Positions 8,697-16,752 of a stretch of 64,000 nucleotides of DNA are shown piece after piece. Under the pieces are notes generated by a model, which worked only from the letters and a program-made list of their open reading frames with translations, ran no database searches and was not told where the DNA came from. A program made the translations under genes and the position numbers. Source of the stretch: an uncultured Prevotellaceae bacterium. GTDB taxonomy: Bacteria > Bacteroidota > Bacteroidia > Bacteroidales > Bacteroidaceae. The DNA is taken from contig ONTS01000005.1 of NCBI GenBank assembly GCA_900320845.1, forward strand, positions 1 to 64,000. Reading direction: 5' to 3'. The first letter of the stretch is position 1. The number at the start of each line of letters is the position of its first letter.

Positions 8697-8728
8697 CAAA
8701 AGTAGCAAAAATAGCTGACGAACCGCAA
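8697..8728 (-). promoter_or_regulatory. promoter of the prenyltransferase gene
   Basis: On the minus strand TACTTTTG (8697-8704) is preceded by TTG (8726-8728) at 21 bases, fitting the Bacteroidetes -33/-7 pattern. Confidence 0.55.
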
Positions 8729-8835
8729 TTTCTTATTACTTTTACACCCAAATGACGAGCTGTACCAGTTAAGCCTCTACGACCGAGTGACATCTGTTAC
8801 CACTTTATTTTGAGTGGAGCAGTGTCTTACATAAG

Positions 8836-8901
8836 TTATCAATAGTCAGAAAATAGGTCGTCAATAGCGAGATATAACATTATCAATAGTCCGAAAATTT
8901 A
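8836..8901 (+). repeat. three 22-bp repeats upstream of polA
   Basis: Units begin at 8836, 8858 and 8880, exactly 22 bases apart. Units one and three share TTATCAATAGTC followed by one variable base and GAAAAT; the middle unit keeps TCAATAG but has drifted. They fill the gap between the divergent prenyltransferase and polA genes, ending 17 bases before polA. Two helical turns per unit suggests binding sites on one DNA face. Confidence 0.7.
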
Positions 8902-8918
8902 GTTAAAAATACCGCCCT

Positions 8919-11684
8919 ATGAACCGTATTTTTCTCCTCGATGCCTACGCATTGGTTTACCGTGCCTACTACGCTTTTATCCGTTCGCCACGCATAAACA
9001 GCAAGGGTCAGAACACATCCGCCATCCTTGGCTTCTGCAATACGCTGCAAGAGGTGCTCAGCAAGGAGAACCCTACTCATATTGGTGTAGCTTTCGACCC
9101 TCACGGACCCACCTTTCGCCATGAGCTTTACCCCGAATATAAGGCTCAACGGCAAGCAACACCCGAGGATATAAGCACTTCTGTACCCATCATAAAGGAT
9201 ATTTTGCGCGCTATGCACATTCCTGTCATTGAGGTGGCAGGCTTTGAGGCCGACGATGTTATAGGTACTTTGGCGCTCAGATGGGCAGATGCTGACACGC
9301 AGGTGTACATGCTGACGCCTGACAAAGACTATGGACAGCTCGTCGGTGACAACCGTTTCATTTATCGTCCTCGCCATGGAGGAGGGTATGAGGTGATGGG
9401 AGCAGCAGAGGTATGCGCCAAATATAACTTGCAAAGTCCTTCTCAGGTGATAGACTTGCTGGGTTTGATGGGCGATAGCTCCGATAATTTCCCTGGTTGT
9501 CCTGGGGTAGGGGAGAAGACGGCGCAGAAACTCATACAAGAGTACGGCAGTATAGAAAATCTGCTGAAGCATACTGGTGAGATTAAGGGTGCATTGCGAA
9601 CAAAGTTGGAAACACATGTCGATGATATCAACCTGTCTTACCGTCTAGCCACCATTCGCACCGATGTGCCTGTTGAGATTTCGCTCGATAGTTTGCAAGT
9701 ACTCGAGCCTAATCATGCAGACCTCACCCGACTGTTTGAAGAGTTGGAGTTTCGTACGTTGCTCAACAAGTTTGTTTCGTCCGACGTCAAGATAGCCAAA
9801 AAATCCGATTTACAACTCGATTTGTTTGCAGAATTTGCGCCCGAGGAGTCGAGTGAGCCAGAAAATCGCAGCCATTTGGACGAAAAAACAGTGCAACATG
9901 CATACAAACTCGTTGAAAACGAGGAAGAAATGCGCGAGATTTGTAAAATAATTCTGTCACACAAAAGTTTCGTTTTAGACACGGAGACTACTTCTCGCGC
10001 CCCAATGGATGCCGAATTAGTAGGAATGAGTTTTTCAGTTGCCCCTCACGAGGCATGGTATGTGCCCGTGCCCGATGACCGACAGCAGGTGCAAAAGATT
10101 GTCGACATTTTCCGTCCTGCTTTCGAAGACTCGTCGATTGAGAAGGTGGGACAGAACATCAAGTACGACATCATAGTGCTGATGCAGTATGGTGTTCGCA
10201 TGAATGGTCCGCTTTTCGACACCATGGTGGCACATTACCTTATCCAGCCCGAGACACATCACAATATGGACTACATGGCACTGACATTACTCAACTATCA
10301 AACGATACCTATTGAGCAGCTCATAGGCGAGAAGGGTAGAGGACAGAAATCCATGCGCGACGTGCCCGTGGAACAAGTCATGCCCTATGCTTGCGAAGAT
10401 GCCGACATCACGTTGCAACTGAAGGAAGTGTTGGTGCCCCGTATGGAGCAATCAGGCGTCACTGCATTGTTTCATGACATAGAAATGCCGCTCGTCTTTG
10501 TACTTGCGGAGATGGAATATTACGGGGTGCGCGTCGATACGCAGTCATTGAGCGACATTTCCCGCTCATTTGTGCAGCGTCTCAGAAGCATTGAAAAGAG
10601 TATATACTCCCTTGCCGGCGAAGAGTTCAACATTGCTTCCCCCAAACAGGTAGGCGATATTCTCTTCGAGAAGCTTCACGTTATGGAGAAGGCTAAGAAG
10701 ACCAGCCGCGGGCAGTATGTCACCAGCGAGGAAGTGCTGCTGCAGCTGCGCAGTAAGCACCCCATCATCGCCGAAATCCTCTCTCACCGTGCGTTGAAGA
10801 AACTGCTTGGCACCTATGTCGATGCGCTGCCTAAGCTCATCAACAGCCGCACCAGACACATACATACGTCGTTCAATCAGACCGTTACAGCCACAGGACG
10901 CCTTTCCTCTTCCGACCCCAACCTGCAGAACATTCCCATTCGGGGCGAGGACGGCAAGGAGATACGTCGCGCTTTTGTGCCTGATGAAGGGTGCCTGTTC
11001 TTCTCTGCCGACTACAGTCAGATAGAGTTGCGTATCATGGCGCACCTGTCCGAAGACCCGCACCTGCTCGCGGCGTTCCGTGAGGGGCACGACATCCACG
11101 CTGCTACTGCAGCACGTATATATAAGAAGTCTATCGACGAGGTGACGCGTGACGAGCGAACAAAGGCCAAACGCGCCAATTTCGGCATCATCTACGGCAT
11201 CACTGTGTATGGTCTTGCCGAACGCCTCAACATAGAGCGCAGTGAGGCCAAGGCGCTGATAGATGGCTATTTTGAGATGTTCCCGCGCGTACATGAATAT
11301 ATAGAACGCGTGAAAGCTGAGGCGCGGCAGAACGGATATGTCAATACGCTGTTCCATCGCCGGCGCTATCTACCTGACATCAATTCGCACACCATCACCG
11401 TGCGCAACTTCGCCGAGCGTAATGCCGTCAATGCACCGATACAAGGCAGTGCGGCAGACATCATCAAGATAGCCATGATACGTATCCGTCAGCGTTTCTT
11501 AGAGGAGCATCTGCGGTCGAAGATGATACTGCAAGTGCATGATGAGTTGAACTTCAGCGTATTCCCCGACGAGCAGTTGCTTGTGGAAAGCATTGTGCGC
11601 GAGGAGATGGAAGGCGCCTATGCCCTGCGTGTGCCGCTCATCGTAGACTGCGGCTGGGGAAAAAACTGGCTCGAAGCACACTGA
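8919..11684 (+). CDS. polA: DNA polymerase I
   Basis: PolA fills gaps and removes primers in replication and repair. The 921-residue protein has all three domains: the 5' nuclease (residues 1 to about 290, with FEADDVIGT), a 3'-5' exonuclease that keeps its catalytic residues (DTETTS near 350, NIKYD, YACEDAD), so proofreading is expected, and the polymerase with motif A DYSQIELR, motif B around KRANFGIIYG and motif C QVHDEL. The O-helix has Phe, the residue associated with dideoxynucleotide discrimination. A diverged copy of the last 30 or so codons lies about 720 bases downstream. Confidence 0.97.
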   Translation: MNRIFLLDAYALVYRAYYAFIRSPRINSKGQNTSAILGFCNTLQEVLSKENPTHIGVAFDPHGPTFRHELYPEYKAQRQATPEDISTSVPIIKDILRAMHIPVIEVAGFEADDVIGTLALRWADADTQVYMLTPDKDYGQLVGDNRFIYRPRHGGGYEVMGAAEVCAKYNLQSPSQVIDLLGLMGDSSDNFPGCPGVGEKTAQKLIQEYGSIENLLKHTGEIKGALRTKLETHVDDINLSYRLATIRTDVPVEISLDSLQVLEPNHADLTRLFEELEFRTLLNKFVSSDVKIAKKSDLQLDLFAEFAPEESSEPENRSHLDEKTVQHAYKLVENEEEMREICKIILSHKSFVLDTETTSRAPMDAELVGMSFSVAPHEAWYVPVPDDRQQVQKIVDIFRPAFEDSSIEKVGQNIKYDIIVLMQYGVRMNGPLFDTMVAHYLIQPETHHNMDYMALTLLNYQTIPIEQLIGEKGRGQKSMRDVPVEQVMPYACEDADITLQLKEVLVPRMEQSGVTALFHDIEMPLVFVLAEMEYYGVRVDTQSLSDISRSFVQRLRSIEKSIYSLAGEEFNIASPKQVGDILFEKLHVMEKAKKTSRGQYVTSEEVLLQLRSKHPIIAEILSHRALKKLLGTYVDALPKLINSRTRHIHTSFNQTVTATGRLSSSDPNLQNIPIRGEDGKEIRRAFVPDEGCLFFSADYSQIELRIMAHLSEDPHLLAAFREGHDIHAATAARIYKKSIDEVTRDERTKAKRANFGIIYGITVYGLAERLNIERSEAKALIDGYFEMFPRVHEYIERVKAEARQNGYVNTLFHRRRYLPDINSHTITVRNFAERNAVNAPIQGSAADIIKIAMIRIRQRFLEEHLRSKMILQVHDELNFSVFPDEQLLVESIVREEMEGAYALRVPLIVDCGWGKNWLEAH

Positions 11685-11773
11685 GAACTGTAGAAAAGGC
11701 GCATCACCCGAGAGCCATTTTTACGACCTTAGAATAATAGATAGTATCAACGTCCTACCAAAACGTTATCAGC

Positions 11774-12293
11774 ATGAAGACATTCATTCTTTTTTGGAAT
11801 CCATCTATATCCAGTTGGAAAATGGAGCATTGCCAGATGATGCTCGACTAATTCAATTCCTATGCCCTTAATTGGTCTGTTTGGGACTATCAGTCAGCTG
11901 AACGAGGCGACCGTTTCTTTATGGTTCGTTGCGGCGAGGGCAATACCGGCATCTGCATGAGCGGCCATTTCAGTTCCGCACCTTATCTTGACACAGATTG
12001 GTCGGGAAAGGGTAGTGTATTATGTGGATTTGAATGTCGATGTGCTCTTGCATCCCGACCATTGTGAAGTGCATTCCACCGACGCCTTGCAGCGTGCCAT
12101 GCCCGACTTTGATTGGTCTGGCGGTCATTCGGGCCGCATTCTGCCGGCACAATATGAGCAAACGTTGGAAGAGTTGTGGCATGTGTTTCTCGTTGAGCAC
12201 GATGAGCAATTCCATCCCCGTGCTAAGAAATGCTCACAAGGTTCGTATCGTGATGGTTTGGAGATTTGCAGCCTGCTAATGCCAGCAAAATAG
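11774..12293 (+). pseudogene. frameshifted gene of an uncharacterised conserved family
   Basis: From ATG 11774 the frame reads MKTFILFWNPSISSW and meets TAA at 11849-11851. It continues in frame with NWSVWDY, GDRFFMVRCGEGNTGICMSG and DTDWSGKG, then shifts near 12010 into another frame with VYYVDLNVDVLLHPDH, MPDFDWSGGHSG and LEELWHVFLVEHDEQFHPRA. The pieces join in order to a single protein of about 170 residues, which I recall as a conserved Bacteroidetes protein with no known function. One nonsense change and one frameshift make it inactive. Confidence 0.75.
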
Positions 12294-12296
12294 ACA

Positions 12297-12409
12297 TTAT
12301 CGTTACTATTGAGCTGAGCGATGAGTTGGAATGCGCCTATGCCCTGCGTGTGCCGCTCGTCGTCGACAACGGTGGTGTCACAACTGGCTTGAAGACACTT
12401 ATAGGGTAG
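12297..12409 (+). pseudogene. diverged duplicate of the polA 3' end
   Basis: The frame reads LECAYALRVPLVVDNGG and resembles the PolA C-terminus MEGAYALRVPLIVDCGWG. The DNA core 12333-12358 is identical over 26 bases to 11614-11639 in polA. It lacks the rest of the polymerase and is not preceded by a start, so it is a duplication scar that, together with polA, brackets the pseudogene at 11774. Confidence 0.7.
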
Positions 12410-12440
12410 GGAGATAGATAAGACCATTTTGCGCAACAAC

Positions 12441-12870
12441 ACTATTATTGTCTGCCAAAACTCACATGAGTAACATAATTATTGTTGTCCGCTAAAAGTG
12501 AAATGCGCAATAATTATCTTTCGCAATGCCCTTAAACAGGTGTTGCGGTTTTATTTTCAGGATTGTCTGTCTGATATCGCACAACGCTCTCATTCCATAA
12601 CCTCAGCCTGTTGCCGCCCCACTTGATGAGTAATGGGCTTTACTGCGCTCCGCCATGCAGTCCGTCCGTCGTATTCATGCAGGCAGACAATATGCTGAAT
12701 GTTCTCCACTCATGACGCAATATCAGTGATATTGGTAGCCAAAATCACCGATATTGATGACCAAAATCAGTGATATTGCTATATCAACAGCACTTGACAG
12801 CGTTGCCATTATTGCCTGCTGCCGACTTGCCGGGCATTCATCACATAGAAAATTATTGCTGTCAGGTAAC
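12441..12870 (-). repeat. recurring GACA-CAATAAT motifs, possible element scars
   Basis: On the minus strand three copies of a roughly 20-base motif occur at 12441-12460 (TTTTGGCAGACAATAATAGT), 12477-12496 (TTTAGCGGACAACAATAATT) and 12851-12870 (GTTACCTGACAGCAATAATT). A fourth related copy is on the plus strand at 13112-13135 (TTTTACCAGACAGCAAAAAA). Opposed copies flanking a gene-free stretch look like ends or internal remnants of transposable elements, but no transposase reading frame is left. Confidence 0.4.
12717..12782. repeat. 22-bp-period palindromic repeat array, three units
   Basis: Units start at 12717, 12739 and 12761. Each is a near-palindrome of the form CCAAAATCA-TGATATTGG with a two-base spacer. 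The same unit family recurs between genes at 18.7, 46.5 and 63.6 kb. Confidence 0.75.
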
Positions 12871-13111
12871 ACTTTTCATGTGTGATTTGGCTAAGCAAAA
12901 CATAAATGCTATAAATTAGTTTCAGTCGATTTGGAGATTTTTGTTGAACAGGTTTTGTTCTTTGCTTCCGCAGACGCATAGCACGCTATGCGTTAAGGAT
13001 GTATCACCTCTTGATCCGACGTTGTTTGATTGAGAGGCTTACTATTTTCAAAAACAAGTCCGCAATGACTATTTATCGGCACTGAGCATACTTGGTTTAT
13101 GGCTTTCCAAG

Positions 13112-13135
13112 TTTTACCAGACAGCAAAAAATATA
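13112..13135 (+). repeat. plus-strand copy of the GACAGCAA motif
   Basis: TTTTACCAGACAGCAAAAAA is the inverted partner of the three minus-strand copies between 12441 and 12870. It lies 31 bases upstream of the -7 element of the structured RNA candidate. Confidence 0.35.
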
Positions 13136-13165
13136 GTAATTATTTTTTTTATCTATAATAGTTAA

Positions 13166-13173
13166 TACCTTTG
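13166..13173 (+). promoter_or_regulatory. -7 element in front of the structured RNA candidate
   Basis: TACCTTTG fits TAnnTTTG and is preceded by an AT-rich stretch with a run of Ts. The first hairpin of the RNA begins six bases after it, where a transcript would start. Confidence 0.55.
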
Positions 13174-13178
13174 CAGAA

Positions 13179-13425
13179 GAATCGAAAATATTTCGGTTCA
13201 AATGGCATAAACTTATTTATTCGCACTAAACCGAAGAAGCCTAGGAAACTCATTTGGAATAGTACGATTGAAAAGTTACGGGAATGACTGGGAAGTCGGT
13301 TTTTCCTCCAATCAGATATATAGTTATGCCCACACATTGGCGTGGAAGCATTCTTATCTGGTTGGAGGGGTTCCAATTCCTAGGCTCGCCCCTCAGGTTT
13401 AGTGCATAAGAGTGGCCACGCCTTT
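13179..13425 (+). ncRNA. long, strongly paired RNA candidate of unknown family
   Basis: No protein frame fits, but nested complementary segments do. A 5' hairpin pairs 13179-13187 with 13191-13199. The main stem pairs 13212-13216 with 13406-13410, 13223-13232 (GCACTAAACC) with 13396-13405, and 13239-13247 (GCCTAGGAA) with 13377-13385. After a large one-sided opening (13248-13304), 13305-13317 pairs with 13356-13368 over 13 bases with one G-U. The tip pairs 13326-13333 with 13342-13351 around an AA bulge. CCTTTT near 13420-13426 may end it. A long rod with an internal opening recalls 6S RNA and the Bacteroidales-1 motif, but I cannot assign it. It has no tmRNA, RNase P or SRP core motifs. Confidence 0.65.
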
Positions 13426-13544
13426 TAATGTGCTTTTACCATTTGAGTAGTTTATAATAGTTAAACCTTTAAAAATAGTAATATAAACAACAAGAAAATC
13501 CGATTATTATTTATTGTGTTGTTGCCTTTTATGGATAAAGCACA

Positions 13545-13694
13545 ATGAAGTTTTGCCGTTTTCTACTGCAATACAGGGATGTTAACCATAAGTATAACTT
13601 CGGGGGATACAAACATGATAGGGATCAAATCAGAGAATCTATCATGCCTTTTTATCAGACATTCAGTAAAGAAATTATCAGTCACAATAACTAA
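13545..13694 (+). CDS. 49-codon ORF abutting the DUF285 gene
   Basis: An ATG at 13545 opens 49 codons (MKFCRFLLQYRDVNH and onward, ending EIISHNN) whose TAA at 13692-13694 is immediately followed by the ATG of the next gene (TAAATG). That junction suits translational coupling. I recognise no family; it may be a leader peptide, a remnant or chance. Confidence 0.3.
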   Translation: MKFCRFLLQYRDVNHKYNFGGYKHDRDQIRESIMPFYQTFSKEIISHNN

Positions 13695-16283
13695 ATGTAT
13701 ACACAAATGAAACGAAAACTATTCTTGTTGCTTTTGTTAAGCACTCTCGTTCCACGACTCTTGCAGGCGCAGACGGCCAAAGCCATCTGGTGCGAAGGTA
13801 ACACAACTCTCTATTTCACTTACGATACAAATACTTATTCCGAAGGTGACACGTACGACGGGCAAACTATATCAACTGTTTATGCAATACCTGTCAGGGG
13901 ATTTGGAAATAACACATACTCTTCTACAGACTATCAGAGTGTACCTTGGTATTCCACCATCAGACAGTCTGTCACTAATGTTGAGATTGCCCCCAATTTT
14001 ATTGATTTCACCCCAACCTCTCTATCGAACTTTTGGTATGGTTTTAGCAATCTGACAATAGTAACGGGGTCGGAATATATCAATACAAGTAACACCCGTT
14101 ATATGCAACGTATGTTTTCCAGTTGTGTCAATCTCAAGTCATTAAATGTAAGTAATTGGGATGTAAGCAATGTCACTGATATGCGTACTGCCTTTCGTGC
14201 CTGTAGAAGTCTCACTGCCCTTGATGTCGGTAATTGGGATGTGAGTAAAGTTACTGATATGAGTGAGGTTTTCTGGTCTTGTAATAGTCTTACATCTTTG
14301 GATGTGAGTAATTGGAATGTGGGTAATGTTACTTATATGAGTAATGCATTTAATGAGTGTTCAAGTCTTACGTCATTGGATGTGAGCCGTTGGAATGTAA
14401 GTAAGCTTCTCAGAGCTGATAATTTGTTCGCTCGTTGTTCTGGTTTAACGTCATTGGATATAAGTAATTGGGATGTAAGCAGTGTTCAATGGATGAATGG
14501 CATGTTTAGTGGCTGTAGTGCACTTACTTCATTAGATGTGAGCCGTTGGGATGTGAGTAGCACAACCCAGATGAATCATGTCTTTTCAGGTTGTAAACAA
14601 ATTCAATCATTGGACGTGGAAAATTGGGATGTAAGTAATGTTGATAGAATGGCATTCATGTTTGATGGGTGTTCACAACTCTCAGGATTGGATGTAAGTA
14701 AATGGAATGTCGGGAAGGTAAGAGAAATGACAGGTATGTTTCGTAGCTGTAGAGATCTTGCTTCGTTAGACGTTGGTAACTGGAACGTGAGCAGTGTTTA
14801 TGGGGCAGGCTATATGTTTCAATTCTGTGATAATCTTTCATCATTGGATGTAAGTAGATGGGACGTAAGCAACGTATTATACATGAATGGCATGTTTTGG
14901 GGCTGCGATGAGTTAACCTCGTTAGATGTGAGTAAGTGGGATGTGGGCAATGTTACCACAATGGAAGCCTTATTTGCCTCTTGTCGTAAGCTGACCTCGT
15001 TAGATGTAAGTAAGTGGAATACGGGAAAGGTTAACAATATGAATGCAATTTTTTCCAATTGTGTCAATCTCACGGCATTAAATGTAAGTAACTGGGATGT
15101 CAGTAAGGTTACTGATATGCGCCAAATGTTTATTAGTTGTACGCGTCTTGCAGCATTGGATGTAAGTGGTTGGAACACAAGAAGTGCTACTATGACAAGC
15201 TCAATGTTTTATGACTGCAGAAAACTTACCCACCTTACTTTTGGAAAGGATTTCAATATGGAAAATGTTCCAGATAATAATATGAGAGGTTTAATGTTTT
15301 CACGTACGTTTCTACTTCGCTACCTTGATTTCTTTGCCAGCGACGATACAGATGCTATTAAAGCGGTAGATAGGTCCTCTGGGATGTTCAGCGGTTTGCC
15401 AGAAACAACAATTGTATACCTTCCACATGGTAGCAAAAATGTAACAGACAAGCGTAACGTGGTATATTCAAATGATATTGAAGGTATTGATTTGAGATGT
15501 GCTGAATACTATTCTGCGGATAGAGGTTTGATAAGTAATAGTGAACAAGGGTATATAGACATCGAATTTCCTCATGATTTCATAACCAACAAAGCCATTT
15601 ATCAGCGTACGATGTCAAACAACTACGGCTCGGTGATACTGCCATACACCTTTACTACAAATGCAAACATCCAGGCTTATACACTCGATGATGAATTTAC
15701 AAACGAGATGTATTTTGTTGATACCGAGACTGTACCTGCCCATACTCCGTTTGCCTTCAAAAAACTGTCGGATAATAATGTTGCCGATTTTACCATGTCA
15801 GCCCCTAATTTCGGTATTAAGGTAAATGCTACGCGTAGCACCAATGCCACAGAGGATACATGGACGGGCGCAAAGGGCGCACCATATATCGACACGAATA
15901 ATATTAACACCTCTGCCACATCTAATGTCTCCCATTGGAGTTCGAAAGGGTACTACGTATCTGAGACCGTTGAAGACTATAGCGATGCTTTCTATATTGC
16001 AGGCGATCGTTTCTATCGGGCTACAGGGGCGTTGATGCTTTATCCGCACCGCGTTACCTTCCACGGCAGATGGACCAAGGGAAAGAATAGCGTCAGTGAT
16101 TATTTGGGCATTGCAACAGACCACGTAAACAACACGACTGCTATTGATGGGATTCAGACACACGGAAACACACAGCAAGAATTTTCGGTATATGATATTT
16201 GCGGCCGTAGGCAGACTAATATGACTAACGGTATCAATATCATACGCAATGCCGATGGCAGCGTAAGAAAAGTAATAAAGTAA
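13695..16283 (+). CDS. secreted DUF285 (BspA-like) repeat protein with a possible type IX tail
   Basis: The 862-residue product begins with a signal peptide (MKRKLFLLLLL, cleavage probably after LLQA). Residues about 150-513 are 14 tandem 26-residue units of the form LDVSNWDVSNVTDM plus a Phe/Cys half, the DUF285 surface-repeat family of leucine-rich-like solenoids used for adhesion. A C-terminal part of unknown fold follows. It ends with FSVYDICGRRQ and GSVRKVIK, resembling short Bacteroidales cargo tails recognised by the type IX system, whose PorU and PorV are encoded at 39.7-44.6 kb. The start may be the ATG at 13707 (MKRKLF) instead. The small gene downstream may be a partner. Confidence 0.85.
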   Translation: MYTQMKRKLFLLLLLSTLVPRLLQAQTAKAIWCEGNTTLYFTYDTNTYSEGDTYDGQTISTVYAIPVRGFGNNTYSSTDYQSVPWYSTIRQSVTNVEIAPNFIDFTPTSLSNFWYGFSNLTIVTGSEYINTSNTRYMQRMFSSCVNLKSLNVSNWDVSNVTDMRTAFRACRSLTALDVGNWDVSKVTDMSEVFWSCNSLTSLDVSNWNVGNVTYMSNAFNECSSLTSLDVSRWNVSKLLRADNLFARCSGLTSLDISNWDVSSVQWMNGMFSGCSALTSLDVSRWDVSSTTQMNHVFSGCKQIQSLDVENWDVSNVDRMAFMFDGCSQLSGLDVSKWNVGKVREMTGMFRSCRDLASLDVGNWNVSSVYGAGYMFQFCDNLSSLDVSRWDVSNVLYMNGMFWGCDELTSLDVSKWDVGNVTTMEALFASCRKLTSLDVSKWNTGKVNNMNAIFSNCVNLTALNVSNWDVSKVTDMRQMFISCTRLAALDVSGWNTRSATMTSSMFYDCRKLTHLTFGKDFNMENVPDNNMRGLMFSRTFLLRYLDFFASDDTDAIKAVDRSSGMFSGLPETTIVYLPHGSKNVTDKRNVVYSNDIEGIDLRCAEYYSADRGLISNSEQGYIDIEFPHDFITNKAIYQRTMSNNYGSVILPYTFTTNANIQAYTLDDEFTNEMYFVDTETVPAHTPFAFKKLSDNNVADFTMSAPNFGIKVNATRSTNATEDTWTGAKGAPYIDTNNINTSATSNVSHWSSKGYYVSETVEDYSDAFYIAGDRFYRATGALMLYPHRVTFHGRWTKGKNSVSDYLGIATDHVNNTTAIDGIQTHGNTQQEFSVYDICGRRQTNMTNGINIIRNADGSVRKVIK
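14142..15233 (+). repeat. 14 tandem 78-bp coding repeats
   Basis: Each 78-base unit encodes 26 residues, starting with LDVSNWDVS or variants. Spacing is exact from the first unit at 14142 to the second at 14220. Units differ at many silent and some replacement sites, so the array is old but length-constrained. Confidence 0.85.
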
Positions 16284-16317
16284 AAAACCATGACACAAAT
16301 AAATATAGCGACTCAAA

Positions 16318-16545
16318 ATGAAACACACAACACAATATAAGAGCCCCGCGATTGAAATCATCCAAATGTCGATACACAATCACCTTTTAAACTGGTCGGC
16401 ACCGAAGGACGATGATGGTCCGAACATTCCAGAAGGCAAGGAAGACAATTTCGAGTTTGATGAGGATTTCATGGATTTTGGTAATAAAGGCCATAACCTC
16501 AACACAAACAAGTTTTTTAAGAACCAGAAATGGAAGGCATTGTAA
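16318..16545 (+). CDS. small acidic protein of unknown function
   Basis: The 75-residue product opens with MKHTTQYKSPAIEIIQM, a pattern shared by many short Bacteroidales proteins that read K-Y-x-S-P-x-I-E-x-I near the start. A central acidic patch (KEDNFEFDEDFMDF) follows, then an asparagine and lysine-rich end. It has no signal peptide or membrane segment. It lies 34 bases after the DUF285 gene and before a strong terminator, so the two are likely co-transcribed. Function is unknown. Confidence 0.6.
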   Translation: MKHTTQYKSPAIEIIQMSIHNHLLNWSAPKDDDGPNIPEGKEDNFEFDEDFMDFGNKGHNLNTNKFFKNQKWKAL

Positions 16546-16622
16546 CGTGCCTGAGCAGTATAATTCATTGACTGGTTGGGTAGGGCGGTACGCTCGGACT
16601 GGTATGGACTTATAAAGACCAA

Positions 16623-16665
16623 CGGCAGCTATGTTATTGGTGTAACATGCTGCCGCTGTGTTTAT
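16623..16665 (+). terminator. terminator of the DUF285 operon
   Basis: CGGCAGC (16623-16629) pairs with GCTGCCG (16649-16655), and an inner ATGTTA/TAACAT stem extends it past one bulged base. A short T-rich tail follows. Confidence 0.7.
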
Positions 16666-16752
16666 ATATGTGTGATATCTTAAATATGATGGGGTGGTAG
16701 CTGATGGCGCGGGCTATAGTCGTGTTACGGTGCGGCGACTGCCACATTATTT

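Noticed and set aside
12597..12720. Possible transposase remnant
   Set aside because: Translation in all frames gave short broken pieces with no motif I could tie to a transposase family.
12717..12782. CRISPR-like array
   Set aside because: Units are 22 bp with two-base spacers and no variable spacers, and there are no cas genes.
13149..13376. 75-codon minus-strand frame within the structured RNA region
   Set aside because: Complementary stems force the sequence; no protein motif, and the pairing pattern explains the region better.
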